Shown piece by piece: positions 9,811 through 19,122 of a stretch of DNA of 64,000 bases. Both the position numbers and the translations under genes were made by a program. The DNA comes from Cafeteria roenbergensis. Its lineage: Eukaryota; Sar; Bigyra; Bicosoecida; Cafeteriaceae. Below the pieces are notes generated by a model. That model did no database searches. It had not been told where the DNA came from and saw only the letters and a program-made list of their open reading frames with translations. The first letter of the stretch is position 1. Each line of letters starts with the position of its first letter. The DNA lies in contig VLTN01000002.1 of NCBI GenBank assembly GCA_008330645.1, positions 62,001 to 126,000 on the forward strand. Reading direction: 5' to 3'.

Positions 9811-11580
9811 ATGTTGAAACGACTCCAGGAATGCCTCCCCAGGCTGTCGGCGGGCCGCATGGTGGTGCTGTTCTGCTACATCAACCTGCTCAACTACATG
9901 GACCGCGGCATCGTGTCCGGCGGGTACCAGCTGCTGAACAAGTTCATCATGGACACTCTGCCCGGCGCGAGCGCAGACAATGTCGACGCCTTCCGGGGCT
10001 TCCTGACCTCGGCCTTTATCGTCTCCTACGCGCTCAGCAGCGTGGCCTTTGGGCACCTTGTGCACCGCTTCCCCCCGTTCAAGCTGATGGCGGTGGGGCT
10101 GTTCGTGTGGTGCATTGCCGTGGTCACGTGCGCCGTCTCGCCCAACTACTGGGTTCTTCTTTTCGGCCGCGCCCTCAGCGGCGTCGGCGAGGCTTCGTTC
10201 CAGTGCGTGGTGCCCCCCTTCATCGACGACAACGCGGGCAAGAAGCAGCGGTCCACGTGGCTGGCGTTCTTCTTCGCGATGATCCCCTGCGGGACGGCCA
10301 TCGGCTACGGCTGGTCCGCCATCATCGGAGACAACCTGGGCTGGCAGTGGTCCTTCGGCCTGGAGGCCCCGCTGATGATCCCCGCGGCGCTCGTCACCTT
10401 CTTTCTGCCCTACCACCTGCACAAGGTGGAGGTCGCCGAGGCGGCGCACGAGCCCGTGGACGAGGACGAGCCCATCCTGCCGCGCACCGACAAGCCCGAG
10501 ACAGAGGAGGGCGAGACGCTCACGCTGGGGCAGGAGTTCTACCAGGTGCTGACCTCTCCCATCTACCTGGCCTCCAGCTTCGGCTACGCGGCCTACACCT
10601 TCGCCGTGGCCGGCTTCGCCGCCTTCGGGCCGCAGTTCCTCCACGACCTCGGCCTCACTGAGAAGGAGTCCACCGGCTCCCTCGTCTTCGGCGGCGTCAT
10701 CGCCGTCACGGGCTTCATCGGCACGGCCCTGGGGGGCCTGTGGCTGGACCGCATGCAGGCAGGGGACGACGCCCAGCAGCGGGCCCGCCTGGGCATCTCC
10801 GAGGCAGGCGACACGCTAGTGTCCGGAATGTCCGTGGAGGCGGACACGCCGCTCAGCAAGGCCGAGTCCGCCGGCGTGCTGGGCTCCATGGAGATTGACG
10901 GGTCGCGCGGCCAGCCCCTCCTGGTCAACGGCGCCCCAGACGGGCTCGTGGCCAGCCGGCTGAGCGACGCTGGCGACGCTGGCGGGGCCGCAGTCGACGA
11001 GGACAGCGAGGAGATGTCGACGCGCCTGCGCTCCCTCGACGTGAAGCTCTGCGCGGCCCTCAAGCAGATCAGCATTCTCACGGCTGCGGGCCTCGCGCTC
11101 ACCCTCATCGCGCCCTTCGTCGTCCCGTACGGACTCGTCCCCTTTGTGGCCGCGCTGGCGGCCGGCACCATGCTGCTCTTCGCCGCCACCGCGGGGACCA
11201 ACATCGCCATCATGGCGTCCGTGCCCGCCAAGTCGCGGCCTTTCGCCATCGGGCTCGGCACCGTCATCACTCACGCCTTCGGCGACGTGCCCAGCCCGCC
11301 GCTCATCGGCTTCGTGAGCGACGCCCTGGCCCCGCACGTGGAGCACGGCATGCGCTCCAGCTGGGGCCTGCGCATCACGCTGCTCCTGATCATCCTCTGG
11401 ATCGGGTGGGCGGTTCTGCTCTGGACGGGGGGCTGGCTCCTCTCGCGGTCGCGCCGCTCCTTCAACGAGCGCCACCGCATGTACGAGGAGCTTGGCGGCT
11501 CGGGCGAGATGGTGTGGCGCGCCTGCGGCACCTCGGACCCAGACCCGGCCGAGGACGAGAGCGTGCTCCGCCGCCGGTGA
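9811..11580 (+). CDS. Major facilitator superfamily transporter, Spinster (Spns)-like
   Basis: Single exon, 589 residues. ATG 9811 sits in good context (GCCGCCATG) directly before TM1; the open frame upstream is not protein-like. TM1 carries INLLNYMDRG, the INxxNYMDR signature of Spinster proteins. Next come FLTSAFIVSYALSSVAFGHL, a loop/TM4 GRALSGVGEAS and PPFIDDNAGKKQRS before TM5, all matching the layout of the Spns family. About twelve hydrophobic segments are visible. A hydrophilic central loop of some 100 residues (about 325-425) is Asp/Ser/Gly-rich with many acidic residues and separates the two six-helix halves. The C-terminus ends in an acidic tail (DPDPAEDE). Spns proteins export lysophospholipids or sphingosine-1-phosphate from lysosomes or across the plasma membrane; the substrate here is not shown by sequence. 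The gene is transcribed away from the helicase and converges on the SulP gene. Confidence 0.85.
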   Translation: MLKRLQECLPRLSAGRMVVLFCYINLLNYMDRGIVSGGYQLLNKFIMDTLPGASADNVDAFRGFLTSAFIVSYALSSVAFGHLVHRFPPFKLMAVGLFVWCIAVVTCAVSPNYWVLLFGRALSGVGEASFQCVVPPFIDDNAGKKQRSTWLAFFFAMIPCGTAIGYGWSAIIGDNLGWQWSFGLEAPLMIPAALVTFFLPYHLHKVEVAEAAHEPVDEDEPILPRTDKPETEEGETLTLGQEFYQVLTSPIYLASSFGYAAYTFAVAGFAAFGPQFLHDLGLTEKESTGSLVFGGVIAVTGFIGTALGGLWLDRMQAGDDAQQRARLGISEAGDTLVSGMSVEADTPLSKAESAGVLGSMEIDGSRGQPLLVNGAPDGLVASRLSDAGDAGGAAVDEDSEEMSTRLRSLDVKLCAALKQISILTAAGLALTLIAPFVVPYGLVPFVAALAAGTMLLFAATAGTNIAIMASVPAKSRPFAIGLGTVITHAFGDVPSPPLIGFVSDALAPHVEHGMRSSWGLRITLLLIILWIGWAVLLWTGGWLLSRSRRSFNERHRMYEELGGSGEMVWRACGTSDPDPAEDESVLRRR

Positions 11581-11983
11581 GCGACGCTTTTCCAGCCGCG
11601 AGTGTGTGTGCAAGGGTCGCCCCAGCGGCGGTCCTGGTTGCACAGGAGCGCAGAGGCGACCCGAGTTGCAATTCAAGCCAGAGCAATGCAGACAGCTCCA
11701 GCGCCGCGGCTGCTGCGACTGCGACTGCGACTGCTGGCGTCTGTCTGCCTGTCTGTCTGTGTGCCTCTTTGCCAGTCTTTGTGTGTCTGCGCGATGGAAC
11801 AGAGCTTGAGCCCAAGTTCAAAGTCACTCTATTTGCGATTGCGTTGTGCCCACGCCACAGCGAGCAGAAGACCGGGTCCGGGACCGGGTTCTCCACAGCA
11901 GCAAACGGCGCGCAGCGCTGCATCGTCGAATTTGCTTCTATTGTCCTCCTCTCGGGCCGCTGGCCGCGGGCAGCGGGCCTCGC
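11581..11983. other. Convergent intergenic region between MFS and SulP genes
   Basis: About 400 bases between two stop codons, so it contains only 3' untranslated regions and terminators. It holds pyrimidine/GT-rich stretches (for example GTCTGTCTGCCTGTCTGTCTG near 11740). No gene, RNA or repeat of note was seen. Confidence 0.6.
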
Positions 11984-14900
11984 TCACGGCTGCGCCGCTG
12001 CGGGGCCGTGGCAGCGAAGGATGACGTCCTCAACGTAGCAGAGCGCCGTGTCCACGTCCGGCAGCGCGGCAATCGGGGGGTGCGCGACGGGGCTGGCAGT
12101 CGGCGCAGCTCCAGGCTCTGGCTGGGGCGGCTTGGCCACTGCCGCTTCCCACGAGCCCGGGACGCAGGCCACGCCCAGCAAGTTCGCGCACCCGGCTCCC
12201 CGCTCGGCGATCTGCGTGGCAAGCAGCCTCGGCCCTCCCACCAGCGCCACAGTCACGCGGTTCGCGGCCGCCTCGGTGAATGCGTCGGCCAGCACCTCGG
12301 CGGCCGAGAAGTCCATGGACGTGATCAGCGAGCAGTCCACGACGAGGTACCGCCGGGTGAGTGAGCCAGGGGGGCAGAGCCGCTCCACTTCGTGAGCGAC
12401 GCGCCCGGCGTTCCCGAAGAAGAGCGTGCCCTGCAGGACCAGCCCGTGCCGCCGCCACTGCTCGCGCTCCAGAACAAGGCGAGCTGCCGTGCCTCGGAGG
12501 GCTGCGGCGCTGGACGAGAGGACTGTGTTTGCAGGCTTGGGGCCCGTCCCGGGCGCCGTGGCGCCTTGGTTCGGCTGGGCTGCGGCAGGGGAGGCGGCAG
12601 TGGCTGCCGCCGCGTCGTCCGCGGCAGTGGCTGCCGCCGCGTCGTCCGCGGCAGTGGCTGCCGCCGCGTCGTCCGCGACGACGCGCCCCGCTGCGGGGGT
12701 CGCGGCCGAAGGCAACATTGGACGCACCACCTCGGCGCGCGCCGCCGCTGCGATGAAGGCGAAGCACGCGAGAACGATGCCGACCAGGATGCCCTGCTCG
12801 AAGCCCAGCACTGCCATCGACACCGCGATGCCCCACATGGTGATGCGCTCGCCCCAGTCCATGCGGCGCCAGGGCTCCACCAGCCCGTCGAACACGAGGT
12901 CGCCGCCGATGTGCAGCATGACGCAGCCGGCCAGCATGCGAGGCAGCCCCGCGACGGCGGTGCCACCGATGAGCATGCAGCCGAATGCGCCGGCAAGCGC
13001 CAGGATGGAGGAGACCCTGCCCACGACGCGGCGCGCCAGGCCGCGGCACGTGGTCGGGAACGTCCAGCACACGGCCAGGCGCCGGGACACGCCGCGAGGC
13101 AGGCAGCCTCGCCCGGCTGCGCCGGAAGAGGCCGAGCTGGGAGCGCCGGCGGCCCTGCCGCAGCGGCAGCAGGCCGGGTCTGCCGGCCTGCGGAGCGGCG
13201 CGCCCCGCGTGCCCATGCCCGCAAAGCTCCTGACAGTGTCGACGTAGCGGGGCCGGATACGCTGGTACGTCGTGCCGAGCAACGCGTCGCTCGGCGCGGC
13301 AGACGCGCGGACGGCGACCCGCGCGCAGGGGGTGGCGAGCGAGTCGAACGCTGCGCGGTCTGCCGGGTGGGCGGGGTGGGCGGGGGCGGCATCCGCCTTG
13401 GAGGCAGCCGCATCGGGCTCGAGCTCCGCCGCCGCCGCCGAGGACTTGCTGGCGGCTTCGGAGCCAGCGTCGGGGAGAGCGGCTGTGGCGGGAAGGGCCA
13501 GCGGGGACAGGGGCGACTGCGGGCGGGCGGCGTCCGAGCGTGGCGACGTCCACACCGAGCAGGCCAGGCGGCTTGGCTCCGCCGCTTGCGGGGTGGGCAT
13601 GCGCAGCGGGCTAGTGAGCAGGTGGCGGATGGGCACCTCGGCCATGGTGCCGTAGCCCCCGAGCGTCAGGCTTGAGGCGTCGTCGGCGGCAGGCCCGCAC
13701 CGCCTCACTCTGCCCTGGGGCCCGAGGAGCGGTGTGCCGATCTGCTGCGCCTCGTGCACAGTGGGGCGGTCGGCGTTGCCTGCCTTGCCGCGGGCGGTCA
13801 AGGCCAGCGGCGGCACCATGCCGTTGCAGCCGTCCGGGTCGCGGAGCATCTCGCAGCGGGCGACGACGGGGGGGAGGATCTGGCACCCGTTGCACTTGGC
13901 AAACAAGGCGCTGGCCGAGAAGCATAGATAGTTCATGGGCGCACCGACCAGCGCCGCAAGGAAGTTCGACCAGCCGTGCACGGCCATCTCGGCGTTGAGA
14001 TCTGCCGCCTGGCCGGTCGCGACAGCGAGCGCCGGCACGTTGATGGGCACGTGGATGAGCGAGAAGACGACGAGGCCGAGCAGCGTGTGCGTTTGCGACG
14101 CAATCGACTCCCAGCGAACGGGCGCGGCGCCGTCGAACACCTCCGGCCAAACCGCCTGGGAGTCCTCGACTCCGTCGAAGCCCATCGCGGCGGGGTCGAA
14201 GAGCCAGCCGCTGGCACGCGCCTCGTCAACGCTGAACCCGCCGGCCGCGAGCACAGCCCAGAAGGCCGCGGGAATGGCGAGGAAGAAGAGCGGGGGCAGC
14301 AGCGGCGACTGGATGAACTGCACGAGCACGCGGAGGGCGGCCCCCAGAGCCGCCGCCGAGACCCAAAGCGGCCAGATGCCGCTGGCGAAGTACGACGACA
14401 GCGTCGCGCCGTCCAGGCTCCACTCCAGGTCGCTGGACACCGACAGCCCCGTCGTGACGAGGAACACGCCGATGCCGCCCACGCAGCCGCACAGGACGGG
14501 CTTGGGAAAGAACTGGGCGGCGGAGCCGAGGCCGAAGATGCCCAGCGCCCAGAACAGCAGCGCCACAAGCAGCGTGGAGAGAATCAGCCCGGCGAGCACG
14601 GTTGGGAGGGCGGCGGCGTAGTTTCCCCCAAAGTCCTTGAGCACCTCGTTGGCGAAGGCGTGGACGAACGGGAGGTTCTCCACCATCATGCTGGAGAGGC
14701 CGGCGTCGAACGAGCTGCCGAGCAGGTAGACCAGCTGACCCGCGAGAGCAGAGCGGAAAAGCATCACGACTCCGATGTGAGCGGGAAAGCCAGGAGGGAG
14801 CATGATGATCCCGTACGGCAGCGTGTCGAGGACGATGACCAGGAGGGCCAGCAGCACGGAGGGGACCTGCGAACGCGGCGGGGGGGCGGGCGCGCGCGGC

Positions 14901-15131
14901 CAAGGTGCGGATCGGCGACACGCGCACAGCAGCAGTGCTGAGCAGGCAAGTGCAGCTCACGTGGCGGCGCGACCGCCGCCTCAGCCTCACCTCCGTGCCA
15001 AAGGCCGCAGCCCACTCGGCCATTCCGGGTCCCTGGCGACGGATGGGCCCCGCGCCAGCCAGCTGCACAGCCCGGGATGCCTCCTTGCCGCTTGGCGCAG
15101 CGCCAGCGGCCTTTGTGATTTCGAAGGCCAT
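11984..15131 (-). CDS. SulP/SLC26 family anion or solute transporter with STAS domain
   Basis: Two exons: 15131-14991 and 14866-11984; intron 14990-14867 (GTGAGG...GCAG), 1007 residues. ATG 15131 (CGGGATGG) heads a 47-residue hydrophilic N-terminus ending FGTE, joined to VPSVLLALLVIVL, the first membrane helix. LPYGIIMLPPG and the NAEMAVHGWSNFL...NYLCFSASALF block (about 335-370) are SulP hallmarks, closest in style to the fungal Vsb1/YGR125W branch. A hydrophilic Ala/Pro/Ser insert of about 270 residues (about 370-640) interrupts the membrane domain before the last helices (ILALAGAFGCMLIGG near 668; FEQGILVGIVLACFAF). A low-complexity linker with a triplicated 27-nt repeat leads to the STAS domain (about 850-960; GTLFFGNAG, YLVVDCSLITSMDFSAAEVL). 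The substrate may be sulfate, another anion, or a basic amino acid at the vacuole; sequence alone does not decide. It ends tail to tail with the MFS gene. Confidence 0.88.
12594..12674 (-). repeat. 27-nt tandem repeat, 3 copies, in SulP linker
   Basis: Three identical head-to-tail 27-nt copies (12594-12620, 12621-12647, 12648-12674) encode three ADDAAAATA blocks between the last membrane helix and the STAS domain. Identity at the nucleotide level points to recent duplication; copy number may vary between strains. Confidence 0.9.
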
Positions 15132-15692
15132 CCCGGCAGGCAATGTTCCGCCGTCGAGCACCTGCTTGCGGTCCCTGTGCTGCTTGCTGCGCGCTCGCCT
15201 GTGGCCCCGGTGATGCCCCCGGAGCAGCCTCTCCGGGCCAGGCGCTCGTGTGAGGCGCCCCGGCGCTGCCAGCTCGCGACGGTGACAAGCCGTCCAGTCA
15301 GGCAGAGCCTGCCCTCAGAGCGCCCGCTTCGGCCAAGTTCAACCGCGCGCGCCAGCCAGCGCGGAGGCCCGCCCCGCAAGACTGGCTTGCTTTGATACTC
15401 GCCGGCTTTGGTGTCGCGTCGAGCAGGGCGGCGGTCGGAGCACTTGCGGTGCTGCAGCGGGCGCCTGCGGCCGTGGTGTCTGCTGCGTGACGCCTTGGCC
15501 GGCGGCTGTCTCGCGCGCCCCCGCCGGAGTGCAGAGCAACGCGTGGCATGTGCGAGCGTGCGCGTGTGAGCATCCAAACTAGATGCGCCCGGTGACGTGA
15601 CGCGGAATCGCCGTGCATTGTTGTGGAGTCACGATGGAGCAAGTGCGCGGGCGGGCGGCTGCAGCTGAGGTCGGCCTGACCGGCGCTGCCAC
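15132..15692. other. Intergenic region between SulP start and AsnRS stop
   Basis: About 560 bases upstream of the minus-strand SulP gene and downstream of the minus-strand AsnRS gene. It should contain the SulP promoter. Frames across it are Arg/Pro/Ala-rich noise. No RNA gene, repeat or other feature was recognised. Confidence 0.55.
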
Positions 15693-16229
15693 TCAAACGT
15701 CCGCGTGTCCGGGGTAGCGGGGGAAGGGGATGACATCGCGGATGTTCTCCATGCCCGTCACGTACATGACGAGGCGCTCAAAGCCGAGACCGAAGCCGGC
15801 GTGCGGCACGGTGCCGAAGCGGCGCAGGTCCAGGTACCACTGCATGTTGTCCTTGGGCACGTCCATCTCCTCCATGCGCTTCTCCAGCACGTCCAGGCGC
15901 TCCTCGCGCACGGATCCGCCCATGAGCTCGCCGATCTGCGGGGGGGTGCGTGGGCGCGGCAAAGGGGCGGGGCGGTGGTGGGCGGGGAGGGGGCAGGGAG
16001 GTGCAGGAAGAGGGAGGGGGGGGGGCTTGGGCGTGGCCAGCACGGAGGACGGCGGGGTGGTGGTGCCACCCGCGCTGCGAGCGCGAGCCGGCGGCGCTTC
16101 TGTGCTCAGACGGGGGCGCTGCGGCGAGCAGGGGCGACGCGCAGGCGGGCGTGGCAGCAGAGCAGGCGGGGTGCTCACGCGCGGCACAAGCACGTCCATG
16201 GCCTGCACGGTGCGGCCGTCGTCGTTGGC

Positions 16230-16266
<37 letters not shown>

Positions 16267-16778
16267 TTGACGATGACGGGCTTCTTGAACATGACGTCGG
16301 TGAGGTAGCGCTCGTGCTCGGAGCGCATGTCCATGCCCCAGGAGGGCTTGATGGAGAACTTGGCCTTCTTGAGGACCTCGGGGCGGCACAGGATCTCGAT
16401 GGCGTCGGTGTAGGAGAGGCGCACGAAGTCTTCGTTGACGACGTTCTGGAGCCGGTCACGGAGGCCCTTCTCGACGCGCTGGTCGAAGAACTCGATGTCG
16501 GCGGCGCAGTGCTCGAGGACGTACGCGGTGCAGTACTTGAGGTAGTCCTCCGCGAGGGACATGTCCTCCTCCAGGCCGGCGAAGCTGCGGCGGGGCGGCG
16601 CCGGACGGGGGAACCGTGGGGGGGGGGGGGGTGGTATCGTGGGCAGCGCTGCCGGCTGCCAGCGGCTCGCGCGGCCGGTTGCCAGCGACTGGAGCGCAGG
16701 CCAGCGACAGCAGGCGGCGGCAAGAAAGCAACGGGCGCAGGGACGCAGCGGCGTGGCGGGCGGTGCGCAGCGCGACTC

Positions 16779-16811
<33 letters not shown>

Positions 16812-18822
16812 AGAGGTGGCGGGAGGTGTGGCTGTTCTCGGCGCGGAAGGTGGGGCCGAAGGTGTAGACGTCGCTCATGGAGCAGGCGAAGGACTCCACC
16901 TGGAGCTGGCCGGACACGGTGAGGCCGGCGGGGTTGCCGAAGAAGTCCTTGGAGTAGTCGATGCTGCCGTCCTCCGTGCGGGGGGATGGGGCCCTTAGGG
17001 TCGGCAGGCATCATGGTGGTGACGCTGAACATCTCGCCGGCGCCCTCGCAGTCGGCGGAGGTGATGATGGGGGTGTGGATGTACAGGAACCCGCGCTCCT
17101 GGAAGAAGCGGTGGGTGGCAAAGGCGCACGCGTTGCGGACGCGGGTGACGGCGGCCAGAGCGTTGGTGCGCGGGCGGAGGTGCTGGTGCTCGCGAAGGGC
17201 CTCCATGCTGAGGCGAGCCTTGGCCACGGGGTACTTGGAGGGATCCGGGATGTCGCCCATGACGGAGAGGGAGGTGCACTCGAGCTCCACGCTCTTGCCG
17301 TCGCGGGTGGCAACCACCTTGCCGGTGCCTCGCACGCAGGCGCCGGTGCCCACCTTGGCCACGGCCGCGATGGAGTCGGCGTCGGCGATGCCCTCCTTCA
17401 CAACGAACTGGAGCTTGGCCATGGTGGACCCGTCGCTGACGTCGATGAAGGCGAGGCCGGACTGCTTGCGGGCGGAGCGGACCCAGCCGCCCACGGTGAC
17501 GGTCTGGCCGATGATGGCAGCGCCGGCGGTGAGCACCTCCGAGGCGCGAGCGCGGCCGCGGCTCCAGCGGGTGGCGAAGGCAGGGGGAGCGGAGAGCGCG
17601 CCGGCCGACACGGAGCCGGAGTTGGTGAGGCCAGTGGCGGCGGGGGCCGCGGCGGAGGCGGCGGCGGAGGCGGCCGCGGGCGCGCCGGCGCCAGAAGCGG
17701 CAGCGGCAGCGGCAGCGGCAGCGGCTGGGGCGGCCGGCGCCACGGCCGAGGCAGCGCTCATGATGCGGTTCACGGCGGCCTCGGTGGGGGCGCCGCGCAC
17801 GGCCACGAAGGCGGCGTGGTGGGCGCAGGCGAGAGCCCAGCGGGCGATCGCAGGCGCCACGGAGGGCATGGCCCCGGACTCAAGGAGGGGGAGCAGCTGG
17901 GAGGCCACGGCGATGTCGGCCAGGGTGATGCGCTCGGTGACGAGGCAGCTGTGGGTCTCCAGGCGGGCGGCGAGGGCGGCGAAGACGGCCGCGGTGGCGG
18001 CCTCAGCGCGGGAGCGCAGGGCGAGACCGGCCTTGGGGGCGACGGGCTTCCCGCGCGCTGCCTGGGCCACGGCCGACCCCTCGGCCACGGTGCCGTCCGG
18101 CGCCACGTCCTGGAGGATGCGCAGGTTGGGTGCGATGTCGGCGAGGAAGACCTGGAGCCACTGGTCGACGACCGCGTCGGTGTAGAGGCAGTCGCCGTGC
18201 AGCGCCGAGTGCGCGTGGACGCCCGCCAGGTATTGCAGGATGGGCACGGTGCGGGCAATGGGGCCCTGGGCCGTGGAAATCACGGGCACACCGCCCATGG
18301 CCGGACCGAAGCCCTCGGCGCCGGGGCAGGTCTCGCCCGCCTTGACGACGAGAGCCACTCCTGCGGCGGCGGCCACGATCTCGATCTGCGGGCGGGAGGG
18401 GCCACGGAAGCGCACAATCGGATGATCCTCGCACGTTCTAGCTCGCCGCTCGCGCTGCTGGGAGCGCGCGCCAGCCTGTGTGCGCCTGCGAGCTGGCGAG
18501 AAGCTGGGCGCAGCTCACCACCTCGCGCCGGTCGTCATCGGCGGCAACAAACAGCGTCTGCGACAGGAGGAAGCGAGGTCACGCCAGGGCAGCAGTGGAG
18601 CCGCATGCGAGCGGATGGGCTGGGCGAACAGGGCCCGCCCACGCGAGCTGCCGGCCGTGGTAGACGTGGAGGGGGCGAAGCGCGAACTTGGAAAGTCGAG
18701 AAAAGCGTGCGCAGCAGCGGCCGACGCCAGAGCTCGCGGGACGCGCCGGAAGCGGCGCTCGCGGCAAAAGCTCTGGCGAGCCCTCCCCGGACGGCCGGGC
18801 CGGCGCTCACGAAGCTGCTCAT
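15693..18822 (-). CDS. NARS1: Asparaginyl-tRNA synthetase with N-terminal GST-like domain; one frame break
   Basis: Five exons: 18822-18811, 18557-18519, 18385-16781, 16584-16179 and 15935-15693; all four introns are GTGAG...CAG. The spliced N-terminus is [29 protein letters not shown], the start of a thioredoxin/GST-type domain ([24 protein letters not shown] follows); a GST-C-like helical part runs to about residue 215. After an Ala-rich linker comes the OB fold ([20 protein letters not shown], about 311) and a class II catalytic core of bacterial/organellar AsnRS type: HLRPRTN (about 418), DCEGAGEMF, motif 2 around [20 protein letters not shown], and motif 3 [10 protein letters not shown] run of six G (plus strand 16980-16985) breaks the frame between PADPKGPIP and [10 protein letters not shown]; one base too many there puts the rest of exon 3 out of phase. 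As everything else is intact and conserved, a sequencing homopolymer error is likelier than a dead gene. It attaches Asn to tRNA-Asn. Confidence 0.9.
16618..16631. repeat. G14 homopolymer in AsnRS intron
   Basis: Fourteen consecutive G on the plus strand (C on the transcript) lie in the third AsnRS intron, about 33 bases before its acceptor, where they act as part of the polypyrimidine tract. It is a candidate for length variation and read errors. Confidence 0.9.
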
Positions 18823-19122
18823 TCTCGCAGGCGGAAGGCGAGCCCGGGTGCGCCTTCGGCCGAGATGGCGGCAGAGGGTTATTGCTCGCAACTCTGCTGC
18901 AGTCGCTGCCGAACTCAAGCCCGAGTTGGGCGGCTCTGCCGGCTGTTGCAGCGGCGCGCGAGGCCGGCCCTCCGAGGGAGGGGGACCGAGCACAAGCGCC
19001 GCGCGGGGCTCGCAGGCACATTTGCGCTCGCCGGGCCTGCCGCGTGGGCGCGCTCGAGCTCCCAGCGCCTCGGAGTCGCCCGGGACACAGGCGGCGCCCC
19101 TCGCTCCGACCAAGCCGTTGCC
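18823..19122. promoter_or_regulatory. 300-bp bidirectional promoter region (AsnRS / SPEF2-like)
   Basis: The AsnRS ATG (18822, minus) and the SPEF2-like ATG (19123, plus) face away from each other with exactly 300 bases between them, so both 5' UTRs and promoters must share this segment. It contains the inverted repeat AACTC...GAGTT (near 18912-18927). No TATA-like element is evident. Confidence 0.5.

Noticed and set aside
9109-10644. Minus-strand 511-codon frame opposite the MFS gene
   Set aside because: It is His/Gln/Arg/Gly-rich without motifs, and the plus strand encodes a clear MFS transporter.
16175-16980. Reading the AsnRS frame straight past PADPKGPIP
   Set aside because: The translation becomes His/Arg/Pro-rich noise while a neighbouring frame shows conserved AsnRS sequence; a frame break is the better explanation.
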